Below, piece after piece: positions 25,520 to 39,400 of a stretch of 64,000 nucleotides of DNA. The notes beneath the pieces are model-generated. The model had not been told where the DNA came from. It was given only the letters and a program-made list of their open reading frames with translations, and searched no databases. A program made the position numbers and the translations under genes. The stretch comes from Heliopora coerulea (Eukaryota > Cnidaria > Anthozoa > Scleralcyonacea > Helioporidae), in NCBI GenBank assembly GCA_030142905.1, contig JASJOG010000084.1, positions 496,001 to 560,000 on the forward strand, written 5' to 3'. The stretch's first letter is position 1. Each line of letters opens with the position of its first letter.

Positions 25520-27255
25520 CTGACAGAGTAGATTCAAAGTTGGCAGCTACAGCTCATGAAACAATATTGCTCAAGTTTGACATCATCCATACGTGGTCAC
25601 AATCTCAATCTGGACACTTGTTAAATTTATTCACTCTATTTCAAAATCCAGTCTTGATCAAAAGCTGTAGTGAATGACGGCATGGGAAGACAACAGTGAA
25701 TGTCCACTTATGTTTATTTAAATTACCCCCAAGAAGGAAGTAACGTTAGTAATGGACTCCCACTCTACATTAACATAAGTCGAAGTCGAAGAATTATGTT
25801 AAGCGATGCGAGTCTGCCGAGTCATGTTTAAGAACTATGAGATTTATACAATACACAAGTCAGTCTGTTTCTCCGCAGCCATAATTTAAAAATGAATGAA
25901 TGAACTTCGTTCAAAACAATCCTTAAAGAATTATTCCTCCAATCGCGCAGTCAACATGAGCAAGGCAGCTGTTTTTTCCCGTGGGATGAGCTGTGTTGGT
26001 GTACAAACGTTTATAACATTTGAAATCTCGGAAGAAATCCCCTAATTCGTACCCTTCAAAGTCAAAGAACTTTAAACCTTTTCTCAATTCCCTAAACTTT
26101 CTTCATAGCCTGGGGGGGCCGTGTTATATTAGATGGATGGTATGATACTTGGTTAAAGGATAAGCTATAAAGGATGCAGGGGGCGGATCCAGAAATTCAC
26201 AGAGAAGGGGTACGCAGTTCGTCATCACGCACCCAAAGCCTTTCTAACAGAGTCTGCTGACATTTTTAGTGGGCTTTATTTTTCTACGTATTAATATCAA
26301 AACATATTTTGCTATCAATGTATGTTATTTCCTCGATTATGATCAAGCGTATTGGAGAGTTAATAAAAGTGTATAATATCATGCCAACGCGAACTTTTAT
26401 GCCTAATTTCCATATCAAATTTTCTTTAGTAACTTCCAAAAGTTACCGAATACAAACTAGCTTACTTCATCATTGGTTACTATCACGATTATGTGAAAGT
26501 TTGTTGGCCTGAATGGGATGTCGGGTCGGACACGATGGACCCATCTAGATCCATCACTCGCATGTTGTTTGTTTTGCATTCAAATGGAGTTACGTTGACC
26601 GACATTGCGAAATCAAAAGACCATTCATCGTATTACGGCACTTAACATATTGAATTAACATATTTTATTTCACAAAGAAGAAATATGTTTATTGGATAAT
26701 CATCAACAGGGTAACGTGAACAAAGTATTTGATGAATTGACCAATTGGTCAATTCATGTATTCTATTGATGTTCTGCACGTACAAAAAATTTTGAATGTA
26801 ACTTGTTGAATTTTGTACAGATCCATTCCAGAAGGACAAAAAACATTGCACCACTAATGAAGGCGTACAAGCTTCTCTTTCTAGATGGCTATTGCCAGAC
26901 CATGAGCAATTGGGCCGAATTTCGTAGTGTGGATACCTCCGGCAAATCGAATGGTTCAAAATGGGTGCACAGCAGTTTTATATTTTCAATAATGAGCGCT
27001 TTTCTTTCAGGACGTAAGTTTAAAACTTAATTTGAGGCGCTAATAAATTCCGAGCCGTTGTCTCCTAAAAATCAAAATGGCGGCCCTAAATTTAATCCCC
27101 AAAAAGTCATTGCATGAAAACATAATAAATGATCTAGATATTATAAAATGATTAATGCATATAACTATAATACGTGAAGGCTTTCCGTATAAACAGGAAC
27201 AGCTTCTAGGCGGCTGTTGTTTCATCCAGGTGTCGAACTGATGTTAGAAGTGAAC
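25520..27255. other. Intergenic region and 3' flank of gene A
   Basis: No supported exon. On the minus strand, ATTAAA at 27091-27096 is a possible polyadenylation signal for gene A, about 160 nt past its stop codon. Short frames in 26300-27030 on both strands show no domain. Confidence 0.4.
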
Positions 27256-27464
27256 TCACACAGCCGGTTCCCTCTTCTCTCGGAACTGGTGTTCAGGATA
27301 ATGTTCAATCTCAGAAGGTGTCGCGGAGCGAACTTTCGCTTTAGACTTACTACGATACATCAACCAGGCGACAAGAAGAACAATAACTGCAAAGCCGAAG
27401 GACGCCCCGACGACTGCACCGATAATCAGCTTCGTATTATCGTCATCCTGGGAACCGGATTGAC
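27256..27464 (-). CDS. Gene A exon 21: transmembrane helix and cytoplasmic tail
   Basis: After QDDDNT, a 25-residue hydrophobic helix (residues 2338-2362) runs from LIIGAVVGASFGF to VLLVAWLMY. Basic residues RSKSKAKVR follow on the inner side, then a 32-residue tail ending REPAV and TGA at 27256-27258. The positive-inside rule and the signal peptide agree on a type I orientation. Confidence 0.88.
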
Positions 27465-30400
27465 CTGGAAATCAAAAGAAATGATGAAAAACAAGCACGT
27501 TGCACATGCAGTTTGTGGTGTTGAGTGGCGGTGGTAGGGTAGGTGGGGATATCTGTCCATGGCACCGTGATTTGGGGTGTCAAATCACGGCAACGGGAAA
27601 CATAATTAATGATAAAATGTACATAGCTGTCCATAAAATGGGCTGATTATTATATATATATATATATATACATATTTCTAAAGTTCATTAAGGATTCATG
27701 TGAAAAGTACAAAACAAAATCATAACCATGTTACGTCTTTATATGTGATAAAGACACTTGTGACTTTATAAGTGAAGAAGTTAATGTTTTCGGCTTAGGA
27801 AACACGAATTTCCAAACTTTTTTCGCGAATTAGCGTATTAAGTGGTTCATTTTAGAAGACACCTAAAAAATCTCGCAGTTCGTGCTTTATCGAGTCTAAA
27901 CCACTCGACTATCGCCTCCTGTTTTAAATGCCGATAAAGTACTCCTGATAGATTTCTAAATATTTCATATATTACACCTACTGTAGAATTCCACCCAGTC
28001 TATGCTGTCCACGTCTACTGAATGATCTCCCAACTTTCCATCCGCAACATCTTGCCTGAATTTTTCACTGGGGTTGGTATTGGAACCGGCAAAGGTCATT
28101 TGAAGCACAACTTTTACAAAGTCTCCACTTTTCTCAAAGTCCACAAATTCAAGTTTCTTCATCGTTGGGTCATTTTCATAAATTTTGCTCAACTAAATCA
28201 AAGACAGTCAGGAAATTGGTTTGTTGGCCGAGAAAATATTCAACCAGTCAATCGTGCAGTCAAAAAATCATAAAATCAATCGATCAATCGAACGAATGAA
28301 TGAGCGATTAAGCAAACAAAAGAAAGAAGGAAAGAAACGAAAAATAAAAAGAAGGAAGGAAGGATGGAAAGAAAGAAAGAAAGAATGAAAAGAAGGACGA
28401 AAGAAAGAGAAAGAAAGAAAGAAAGAGAAAGAGAGAAAGAAAGAAAAAACGAAAGAAAGAGAGAAAGAAAGAAAGAAAGAGTGAAAGAAAGAGAGAAAGA
28501 AAGAAAGAAAGAGAGGAAGAAAGCAAGAAAGGAAGAAAGAAAGGAAGAAAGAAAGAAAAAGAAAGAACGAAAGGAAGGAAGGAAGGAAGAGATAAATGAT
28601 ATAATTATGTAATTAATTTTCATCTTAAATGAATATGTATGAGCAATTTTGGATGACGTTTTTGTAACTGTCACTAGCTTGGAGCAATGCACTCGTCTCT
28701 CCCGTGCACCCTTGAAGAGCCGAGCGGGCGTTGTCACCCTTGAGTGTTCCATTACTTAATTATTCAATGTATTAAGCATATAACTAACCTCTCGCAAGAT
28801 TTCATTGATCAGTGTTGTCCTGTTAGGATTACTGCTGTTCAAATAGCCATCCATCCAGGACATTTCAGAAAGAACAAAGGATACTCGAAAAACTTTGTCT
28901 GCAACGGCTGAAACAAACAAAAAAATCACAATAATGGTCAGTTCCCCTTATACATCTGCTGAAGACAACTACCAGAATGCCTTTCGAGATCTTGTTTGTG
29001 ATGTTAATCGGAGTTCTCCTCGCCGGGGAAAAGTTAACAATTCATCGGAGAATTTTCACTGATGATAACACATTTATATATTGCAAAAACTATGAGTACT
29101 TGTTATTGATTTAGCCAAGAAAGATAATAGACCCTTGCCTTCATGTCAAATCTAAAAGTAAACTGTTTCTAGTCAGTTTTTATGGCTAGTCTTGCGAAAT
29201 ATAACATGATGTTTTCGACCTACAAATAAGGAAATTATAAAGGGGGCGCGGTCATGGCCCCTCTGATTTAGCTTCCCTATTTAGGGAACGTTAACCTCTC
29301 TGTCGGAGAATTCCTGGCGCCATCCCTGTTTAGTTTATTTATCATCTCTATGGCTGGCAGCACATGAGTTTCATATAAATGTTCCTTACGTGGACCCTGG
29401 CTGCTGGTATCCTCCTCAGCAGGTGTAAACGAAGTGAGATGAGTAACCAAAACTTTTAGCTGGTCAAACTGCATGGACCATGTCATACCATCTGATGACC
29501 ACTTTTGCAAGTATTCATCATAGTAATAAGCAATGAACGTCTTTCCTTCGTTAGGTGGTCCAGTTTTAAATGTCAGTTTAATCGGTTCACGAAGACCACT
29601 GACTGACAACTCATCTCCAGTCTCTGGATTTTGAAGAGAAACGCTGACAATCTATAAAGACAAGTAATTGAAATGTTCGTCATGAAATAAAGGGAAACAA
29701 ACGTCAACAGGTTTTCACTGGATAGGACAGCTACAATCAGCAACAAATTAGACCGGGACACCTCACAAAATCATTACTCGATCCCCAAAATGTCATAAAT
29801 CTAACATAGCCCCCTTCCCCAACTTCATTGTTGTTTGGTAACAAGGAATAATTAGTCTCAGCTCTAAGAACCGCACAAAATTCGCCATTATTCACTACTC
29901 AACGTTGAAAAAGGGGAAGGTGGGAACGCAGGTTGTGGATTCGTGTCGCGCTAATAATGTCACTGATTGTTGTATATTAAACAATCAGAGATGAATTGCT
30001 TGTGGTGTTTTAACGCTGTAGCACCGACAATCCAACCAAACAGCTTCAACTCACCGGTCCACTAAACTCCACTTTAGCATTTTGTTTTACTATGTACATC
30101 CACTTGCCTTATCAGAAAGAATATTAGGTTTGACTGATGATATACCGCTGTAGTAATCCTGTTTGTAGCTGATAAACTTCATTTTAACGCCCAGGCACAC
30201 CTTTCCTGGAGCACAATCCCACATGCCATATTTGCCGCTCATCTCGTTCCCAAACTCCACTTCGGCTGCGTCACTGCTCGTCTTAGTCTGAACGTTTCCC
30301 TTGAGGAGGGAATGTTCCACCTTGATCACGGCGCGTGGATTATCGGGTGACGTCTCGACGGCGGGCTGACCCAGCTCCAAGTTGCTCGCGAGGCCGCTGG

Positions 30401-33400
30401 CCAGTGATTCGTCGACAGCAGTAATATCCTGCGGATGAAAGCAGTTTAGGGTGAAAAGCCATCAAAACGGATATCGTGGGGACTTACGACTAGGCTAAAT
30501 GTGCATCAATTAATTTATTTCGGTCAATATCTGACGTTAATTTTATAAGGTAAAAAGTTAAAAAGGTTGATAACTGCCATGAGTGATCTCAAAGAATTCC
30601 AACGTTTCGAGCAAAGTCCCTTCGTCAGAGAAAGAAACGTGTTCTGACCACTGAACTGTAAAAAGACTGGAACGATACCTGCAAACTGTATTTCGAGGCC
30701 AACATGGAGGCTGACATGTAGGTCAATTTGCAGGTCATCCGAGTCCCCTACGCGATAAAACACACAACCTACTATGAAAAACAACCTAAATTTCTCATTT
30801 TTTTGAACGGTTTTCTTTTTTATCCTTAGTAAGAAGAGGACATTGTCGGTAGGACTGAATATTTGTCACAATTAACCGTCAATGAAAAGTAAACGTTCGA
30901 TAAAACTTTTCCCCACTCGTGTTTTTGACCTACATGGCTGCCCCCATGTCGACTTCATTCAATCGTGAGGCCTGGTGCTACGAGGTATCGTTCCAGTCTT
31001 TTTAGAGTTTAATGGTTCTGACAAAGAACCTTTCCTCGAAACGTTGGAATTCTTTGTGATCAGCCATGGCAGTTATCAACCTTTGAACTTTTTACGTTAT
31101 TTAATATTGTCTACGTAGTATTTATTTTTATATCATTTTTAATTTTACACTAACTACGAGGGGAGACATCTTGGATCGGTAAGGGCCAACGGGAAGTCAA
31201 TATTCAGCTCGATAAAGTAAACTAAAATGTACGAACATTGGCATAAACCTGCCCAAACTACAAGAACAAACCACCTAAGAGTTAAGGTTAGCAACCCACG
31301 CATCAGTTTACTGAAAACACTCTAAAATATTGTGAGTCTATCCATCCGTAAATTTCATTCCCCATCACAAAAATAGTAAAGAATATTTCGGTGCTCCTCA
31401 GTTTTCTATGACAAAACGCCCTTAGCATAGCAATTGGCTACAATGCCCTCCTAGTTAATGTGTGATCTCTATGGTTAAGACGACAAACTGTTTTTAGGCT
31501 TCGTTATCCTCGTCCCGGTGCAACACTGAGATTTAACATGAGACTTAAGACTCACCTTTAATACGTTCTGGTCATTCAGGTTAGCTTTAGAAGACACGAC
31601 AGCCACCCATTTTAATGTTTCTTCGACAGTCTCCTTCTCCATATTTTGTTTCGAGGCCTTACAAACTTCCTTAAAACCACCAAGAACGTCTTTAGGTTTC
31701 TCAACGAAATCGGCATCGACTTCAAGGAAAGTTTTTAAAATAGGTTCGGCCTTTTCTTCATCCAATGATGTCGAATCGACAGCTAAGAGTAGGGCGTTGA
31801 CCGTTGAGTTAGTCACCATTTTGTTGAGGTTGGCTACGTGAAGGAAACAAACAAGGATAATGATAAGGATGATGATGAGGATGAGGATAAGGATAATGAT
31901 GAGGATGAGGATGAGGATAATGATGAGGATGAGGATAAGGACAATGATGAGGATGAGGATAATGATGAGGATAAGGATAATGATGAGGATGAAGATAAGG
32001 ATGAGGATAAGGATGAGGATGAGGATGAGGATAAGGATAATGACGAGGATGAGGATAAGGATAATGATGAGGATAAAGATAAGGATAATGACGAGGATGA
32101 GGATAAGGATAATGATGAGGATAAGGATAAGGATAATGACGAGGATGAGGATAAGGATAATGATGAAGATGAGGATAAGGATAATGATGAAGATGAGGAT
32201 AAGGATAATGATGAGGATGAGGATAAGGATAATGATGAAGATGAGGATAAGAGTAAAGGTACGGGTAAGGATAAAGGTAAATATAAGGAAAGGATAATAA
32301 TATTAATGGTATCAGTAATGATGACAATAATGAAAATAGAAATAATAAGAGTCATATGGTAGTGATAATGATAATGAAAATGAGTAACTATTGTAAGTAT
32401 AAGAAGTTAAAATATGATAATAATAATATTGATTATAATAATGATAACGATAACGATGATGATAATAATACTGATTATAATAATGACAATGATAACGATA
32501 ACAATAATAATATTAATTATAATGATGACAACGATAACGATAATATGATAATAATACTGGTTATAATAATGACAACGGTATTGATAATCATGATAACCAG
32601 AATGGCAATGATAGTGATAATGTCATTGATTATGATGATTGTGCTAATGCTAATTATGGTGATATTGATAATGATAATGTAAGCTGTACAGAAATAATAG
32701 AATCACAAATGAAAATACAAGATAAAAAGTAACCTGCTCCTGTTTACCTGACATGTTAGCGTTTCGTGAAACAGTCTGTAAAATATTCCTCAGGTTTGGA
32801 ATGGCCTTAGAGTAATCCCCAGTGTCTTCAGCTGTTTGTAAACTGCTACCAATCACACTCTCTAATTGGTCTTCGTCCATCGACAAAGCTGGAGTAATCG
32901 TGACATTCTTTTCTATCGATTTCATTGAACCAAACGCATCGTTCACGTTCACCCTCAAAGTCAGCTGATGGTCTACGCCATAACCTGGGGGAACTGCGAT
33001 ACTATACTGGTTGCTGGTTTGTGTAATCCAGGGTTGAAAGATACCAGAGCTATCGACGAAGCCAAACTCGTATTGCAAAGGATATGCGTCAGAATCTGTC
33101 ACCCAACGAGCAGCTATAAGGTGAAACAAAAAAACAAAGAAGATCATGTTAATGGGTTAATTGTTACAGAATGTAATAACGATAGGGAAGGTGCAGTCCA
33201 ATGTATCATTCTTTGCTATGTGCAAGCATGGTAATTGTGTTCCAAACATACATCTGTGAACCAAGTCTGAGGCGCAGCCTGGTGTTTTTTCAATCCGTAA
33301 CAAAAATTTTCAAGTCTGGCTGAAATTAGCCAGATTAACAACCCTTTGATGTTTCTGCCACTTCATGTTTATATTTACCTTTGTCGCAAATTTTAATGAT

Positions 33401-36400
33401 GGTTTACCCAATGGCCGAGATTAGAGCACGTTCATTAACTAGGAAGGTTCGCGTGATATCAATTAATGTTTGTGCCTAAGTGTCACAATAAACTATTGTG
33501 ACGATGTTGAAAAGTATACTGAGTGTTGATCAGTAGGTTTCATTGAAAAATGTTCTGCTCTAGGAGTATCACTGTTTACTACTTTACTTGTTTGGAGAAG
33601 CCCACTGGACAAGCCATTGCTTAACACGATCGCCAAGCATTTTCAATATGTTTCAAAGAAGGCAACGAGTCCATTTCACTAACCTGTGAGTTTCACAGTT
33701 TCTAACTGCTGAAGAACTAATTTGCTCGCTTCAAAAGTACCAGACGTCGGGCCATTTCGTACTTCCACAATCATATTGGAACTACCAACTTTGCTGCCAT
33801 CGTTCACATTCAAAATGAATTTATATATTGCTCCAGGTGTCAGGACGTTGGGTTTGAGGACTTTTACCGTGAATGACTCTCCATTAGGGTTGTAGGTTTT
33901 TGAAGAACTGATGATAAGAGAGGAGTCAGAAACATCCACGTAGCGATGATCTTTAGAAAAAGCGAGAGAGAAAAAAAACGGGAAGAGTAAACCAAAAAAT
34001 GTTGGAGTCGGGAAAACAGGTGGAAATGATTATACAATTGACTGTGGATAAATGAATGAATGGATGGATGAATGAACAACCGAACGAACGAATGAATGGA
34101 TGGATGAATGGATGGAAGGAGAGAATGAGAGAAAGAGGGGGAATAAAGATTTAGATAAGAAAAGGGAAGAAGAAAGGAAGGAATTAAAAAAAAGAAAGTT
34201 TGCCTTTCAAAAAATACTTACCCTGATGTTGTGCACAAATCCATTCAACTTTAATTGGTTCAATACTGCTGTTATACATTCCTTGTAATCTTACTTTTTC
34301 ACTCGCAGTGACTTTAATATTTGGTCTAAGGACGCTGACCGCTGGGGGATTGCCGTCGATAACTGTCAAGGTGATGGACGAACTGCCTGTCCGAGATCCT
34401 TTGCTAACATCGGACCTAAATTGACAGACGTAATCCCATATGACTTTTTCAAACGAAATATGAACATGGAATAAACAGCTCATTTTACTCACATTATTTT
34501 ATAAGATTTTCCCGCTTCGAACTCACGGCTTGCAATAGTGATGACACAGTGACTGAGTAACGTAATCTGTTTCTTTTTGATCACAACGGAATAGCAAGGT
34601 TGTCCGTTGGATGTATCCGTGCAGCTCCAAGAACAAGACATATCACCTGGAGCATTATCAGGGTCTACTGTCGAGGACTTGGCGTTCAAAACAATCAAAC
34701 CACTATCTCGTCCCAATGTTCGATCACCTACAAGGAAGATAAACAGAGACGTTCTTGAATTATGTTCAAGAAGGATTCAGATATCTACCTTTCCACTGCA
34801 GTAGTGACCCGAAAGTCCGTTTGCTTAACCCACGATACCACGGATAGTATATACAATAACATCAATCCGGCTGTTATCTTGAATTTATACCTACTTTACC
34901 AATGGCGGAACAGCGCGGGAAAGTATTAATTGGCCTGAAGACATTACGTTCGTCCTTTCTTTAACCTACATAAACTCTCACCAAAATGCTTACTCACAGT
35001 CTTCATAAGGTTCATAACAATATGACACATTATTACTCTGAAATTAAGGAAATAACTTTAGTTTATTCATTTTTTATATAGGCAAAATCTGACCTCCCAG
35101 AATGGCAGGCTCAAGAGGACTCCAGTCCACCACAACTGTAGTTGTCATATTAGTTGCTGTCGAAGGACTCGCTTTCAGTGCTACAGTCACGGTAAATTCA
35201 TAGGTTTTTCCACCAACCAATGCACCGGAGTCGACTTTCAGTGCGGATTTCGAGGACGTTTTTCTAAAACCAGGACTACTTTCAAATCGAGTTTTGGCGG
35301 CGTTGTTTGAGTCGTCATTTGTACAGCGAACACTCCAGGAATAAGTCAGAGCTTTACTGGAAGAACAGGAGGCCGCCTGGGAACGAATTATGATACAAGA
35401 CTTCGATAACTCTACTATTAAGAAGAGATCTGGAGAGTAGGTAAGGTCATTAAGCGAGCTTCCTTCCGAGAACGAAACTTTGGCTTTCATCCAATCCTAC
35501 GGCAGGGCATATGGAGTTGTCGTTTCAGTCTTTTTATAGAGTTCAGTGGGCAAAGTGAATAAGGTTAATCTGGTCACTCCTTACACGTCTGAAACCTAAT
35601 CGACAACACACGATCGTTGCATGCACTTTTTCCTCCTGATGTATACGACTAGGTCATCAGCGTCTTCAAGAGCTATTGCAACATTCGTGAGCGAATCGCA
35701 ATCAGGAATTATGCTATTATGAGTCAATTCCATACGCCAGGGTGAACAATCGCATCCTAGAATTGTATCACATAGATAAGAGTCTTAGATCGCATTTTTC
35801 GTCCCGAATAACAGCCAAAAGATAATGTTATTGAGGATTTTTACTTCTCAATCCATCAATAATTCACAAACCAAAAAACAAAGATAATCGATACTGTTAA
35901 GAAGGAGAAATTAGATGAAGATTTTACATTAATCTTGGCGACTTTCGTCTCAGATTTCTCTCAAAATGCAAGTTCGTGTGAGACAAGCTGGTTCGAACAC
36001 TCGTAAAGGAGAAAGGTTTCTTCTAAAATTCATCAGGGTCTTTAACATCTAAGACGTCAACTTGAACGACGACTTACTGTAAAATTTCGGCATTTAAGGA
36101 AACCACGGTTTATTGACCACAGCTTGATACTTGCAGATTGTTTTGTAACTCCTAAAACGTTCCAGTTCTTCTAAGAACGTCGTCCTTAAGACGTGAAAAT
36201 GGTCTTGGAGGCGTTGTATGTACAACAACGACGGTGTTAAGAATGCACTGGAAAATAAAAATTATTCATTCCCTTGCATGAAAAAATTTTTTGTTTAAAG
36301 GAGGTCGTTGTTGAAGTTGACGCCTTAGATCTTTCCTTTCGAACTTTCCAAATCGGAGGAAGACCCTCACGTGCGTTTAAACCATTAACTGACGTTCAAA

Positions 36401-39400
36401 GAACATTTGACTCTTTTATCTTTTGAAAACGTACTCTTTATTGCCGAAGCTAAACCAGAAGATATCAGTGGAAAGACCAGTCCCCAAAAACTATAAAGCA
36501 AAGCAAAGTCGAAAACCAAATACCTGGGCAATTGTAGTGATGTAGAATGGCTTTGCCGCAGTAACCTTTCCTCCTAAAGGTCCCTCCACCGTGACTTCAG
36601 GTAAAGGATCTCTTGCCTTCGTGACTTCTAGATGGCTTTCTTGGGGAGTTGAGCTGAGGAAATTCGTGACAGCTTGAAAAATAACAACACAGAAAACCTT
36701 AATATATCCACGTACTTCGCAAGGTTCACAATTTTTTTCCTTGAGCTTCTTTACGTCAGAAAGTTTCTTGAGTTTTATTGACTAGAAATTCATTGACTTT
36801 GAGCAATATTTCGCTCACTGAAAACTTGAAATAGTCTCAGAATATTAAAAGGTTTTTGCGCAATTAATCGTCGATAAAACCGAAAAACAAGAACTCACAA
36901 TCAACTAAGGGCCTTCTTGATAAGTAAAGAACTCAAAGCAAGGATACATGAACTAGATGGTTACGTCCTCCCACTAAAATAACTAACGGCCTACCTAAAC
37001 GTATTCTGTAAATTGTGCCAGCTGTCATTAACGTGCCGTTGATGAAGACCTTGGCCGTGTTAGCCTGGCTTAGAACAGAGGAGATGCCTGCACTGGGGAC
37101 ACCGACATTACTCCATGTATAGGTCAAGTCTCGTCCTCCACCACCACTTGACTGGCTCCCATCCAAAGACAAGTGGCCACACGACGATATTTGAGTAGGA
37201 CCTACAAAAGTCACCACATTGCTCATGTATTTCTTGTGAGTTTTGAAAGGCGATATCTAAGAGCTTTCTTTGACTTGAACAAAAGTATTATATTTATAAC
37301 ACAACGTTTTGATGTCATCGAGAACGGTGTTCAAGGTATAACGAACACATTTAATATGCGATGAATGTATTATAATATGAGATAAGGATGAGTGCATACT
37401 ATGAGATAATATCCAATGAGAATATACGAATTTATGGGGAAAATAATGTGGGATAATTGAGGCAAGAAAAAACGACGTAAGAAAAATTCTTAGATAATTT
37501 TTTACTGCTTCAACGTCTTGCGTTAAAAGCAATGCAATTTAGTAATCTTAACACCCAAAGTAATCCCATATATTACACTAGAAATACTTCGAGGCGAGTC
37601 TGGGGACTTCAAAAACCTTTATTCTTCATCACGAGTTCGTGATAGCCACTTGGTCTGCCATCAGTCATAGCTGCTCTGAGTCTAAGTCAAGCAATGCACT
37701 TATGTACTTGTTATATACTAAACAATAAGGGGTAATTTTCTCTTTCCTGTGAGTAGTCTAAGTATTTTGCAAAATCATAATCGGTTGCTGCCTAAATCTT
37801 TGAATCATATAGTAAATTCAACTTAAAGATAAATAAATAAATAAATAAATAAATAAATTAGTTAATTAATAAATAAAGTAAGTCACAGATAGCTTACCAA
37901 TAATCACAGCCACTGGTCGCTCAGGATTGGCTGGAGAGTCAACATTTACTGAGCCAGTTGCGTATTTCGAATACAGTTCTCCGCCACTTTTGACAGCGTC
38001 TGCTTTTAATGTCAGTCTATTATCAGGTAGAATTTGAGTGCTGGTTCCAGGGCTAATGATTAAATGACGACCATCTGACCAGCTACAGTCAGGGGAGGTG
38101 CCCAGGAGTAGTACGGTGGCAGACTCGAAGATATCGTCACATCTTGCAAGGGATGATCTGTCCACATCTTTGTTAAACACAACATTGATAAGAGCTCCAG
38201 TGTCGGAAAACTGAGCGCTGGTCAAAGTCGGACCTCGGGCGTACACCGTGCGGATAAGAGACACATCAGAGGCAAGTTTGTGCACACCATTAAGAGATAA
38301 AGCGAGGGAGATCAGCTGTGATTTTGCAAACGGAGCAAGGGTGCAGTTGTAACTTCCACTTAGGAATACAGCATTTATTTTGGTGCCATTAACCATACAA
38401 ACTGCAGTTGAGCTCTCAGTCAATCCAGACCCTCCAAATGTAACCTCAGTGGGTTTGGCTGTGAAGATCTCACTAGGCTGCAAGCTAGTGACCTTAGTGG
38501 ATACTGAATCATACAGGGTGACAGTTAACTGAACAGTCGGAACATCACGATCGTTTTTCACGACTTTTACCGTGAAAACATAGGTACCAGCGTTAATCCC
38601 GTTTGGAATGGTACATTGGCAATGTGTCCGGTTTCGCACGGTCCCTGGAACAAGGATAAACAATCAATATAAAGTCTTGGAATGATCATTATGTGAAGAG
38701 ATCGCAAGAGTTCAGTGTGCCGTTTGACGATTTTCTATAATCGTCTGTCCCCACTAAACTCGAATGATCACTGCACATTACAATCGTTCATACCAACATC
38801 CGGAACCTTTCTGAAAAATCACTAAGTGAGAAAGCTTCCTGGTTACCAATATCATTAATATTAATGATTGAGTTTAAAGGACTAAAATGGTGAGCTAAGG
38901 TTACGAATGTCTGCAACCTCAAACCTTCCCAAAACTAGAAAGATTCTTCAGTAATTGTGCTACATCGATTGAAATAGTGAGTCAAGCTTGTATGTGGGGA
39001 CAACCTGTAATTTCTAATGACCAGTGAGACACTTCAACCATTTAGTTCCAACGATTGAGATGGTGAGTGAACGTTACATATGTGTACAACTTGTTACCAC
39101 CTCAGGACCAGTAAGTCATTCGAATCATTGGGCTGCACGGACTGGGATGTCACATATGTGTACAGATTAATTATGAGTACAATCTGTCACCTGATGAGCA
39201 GCGAGATGCTCTAACCATGGAGCTACGTTGACTGATGTTGTGAGCGAATATTACAAACTACAAATATGTAGAACCTTTAATTCTCGCATACCAGTGAAAT
39301 GCTTTAATGAATTATTAAGCTGCATACCAACACGGTGAGAATACCATTGTAATACCCAAAAACCAATACAAAATTAACAACTTTTTCTACTTCCAAGGTT

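Noticed and set aside
25277..25677. Plus-strand ORFs opposite the 25-kb exon
   Set aside because: They have no recognisable content, and the minus-strand frame has matching splice sites and phase.
31834..32362. Asp/Glu/Lys-rich and Ser/Leu-rich ORFs
   Set aside because: They are translations of a GAT-based minisatellite inside an intron flanked by clear exons.
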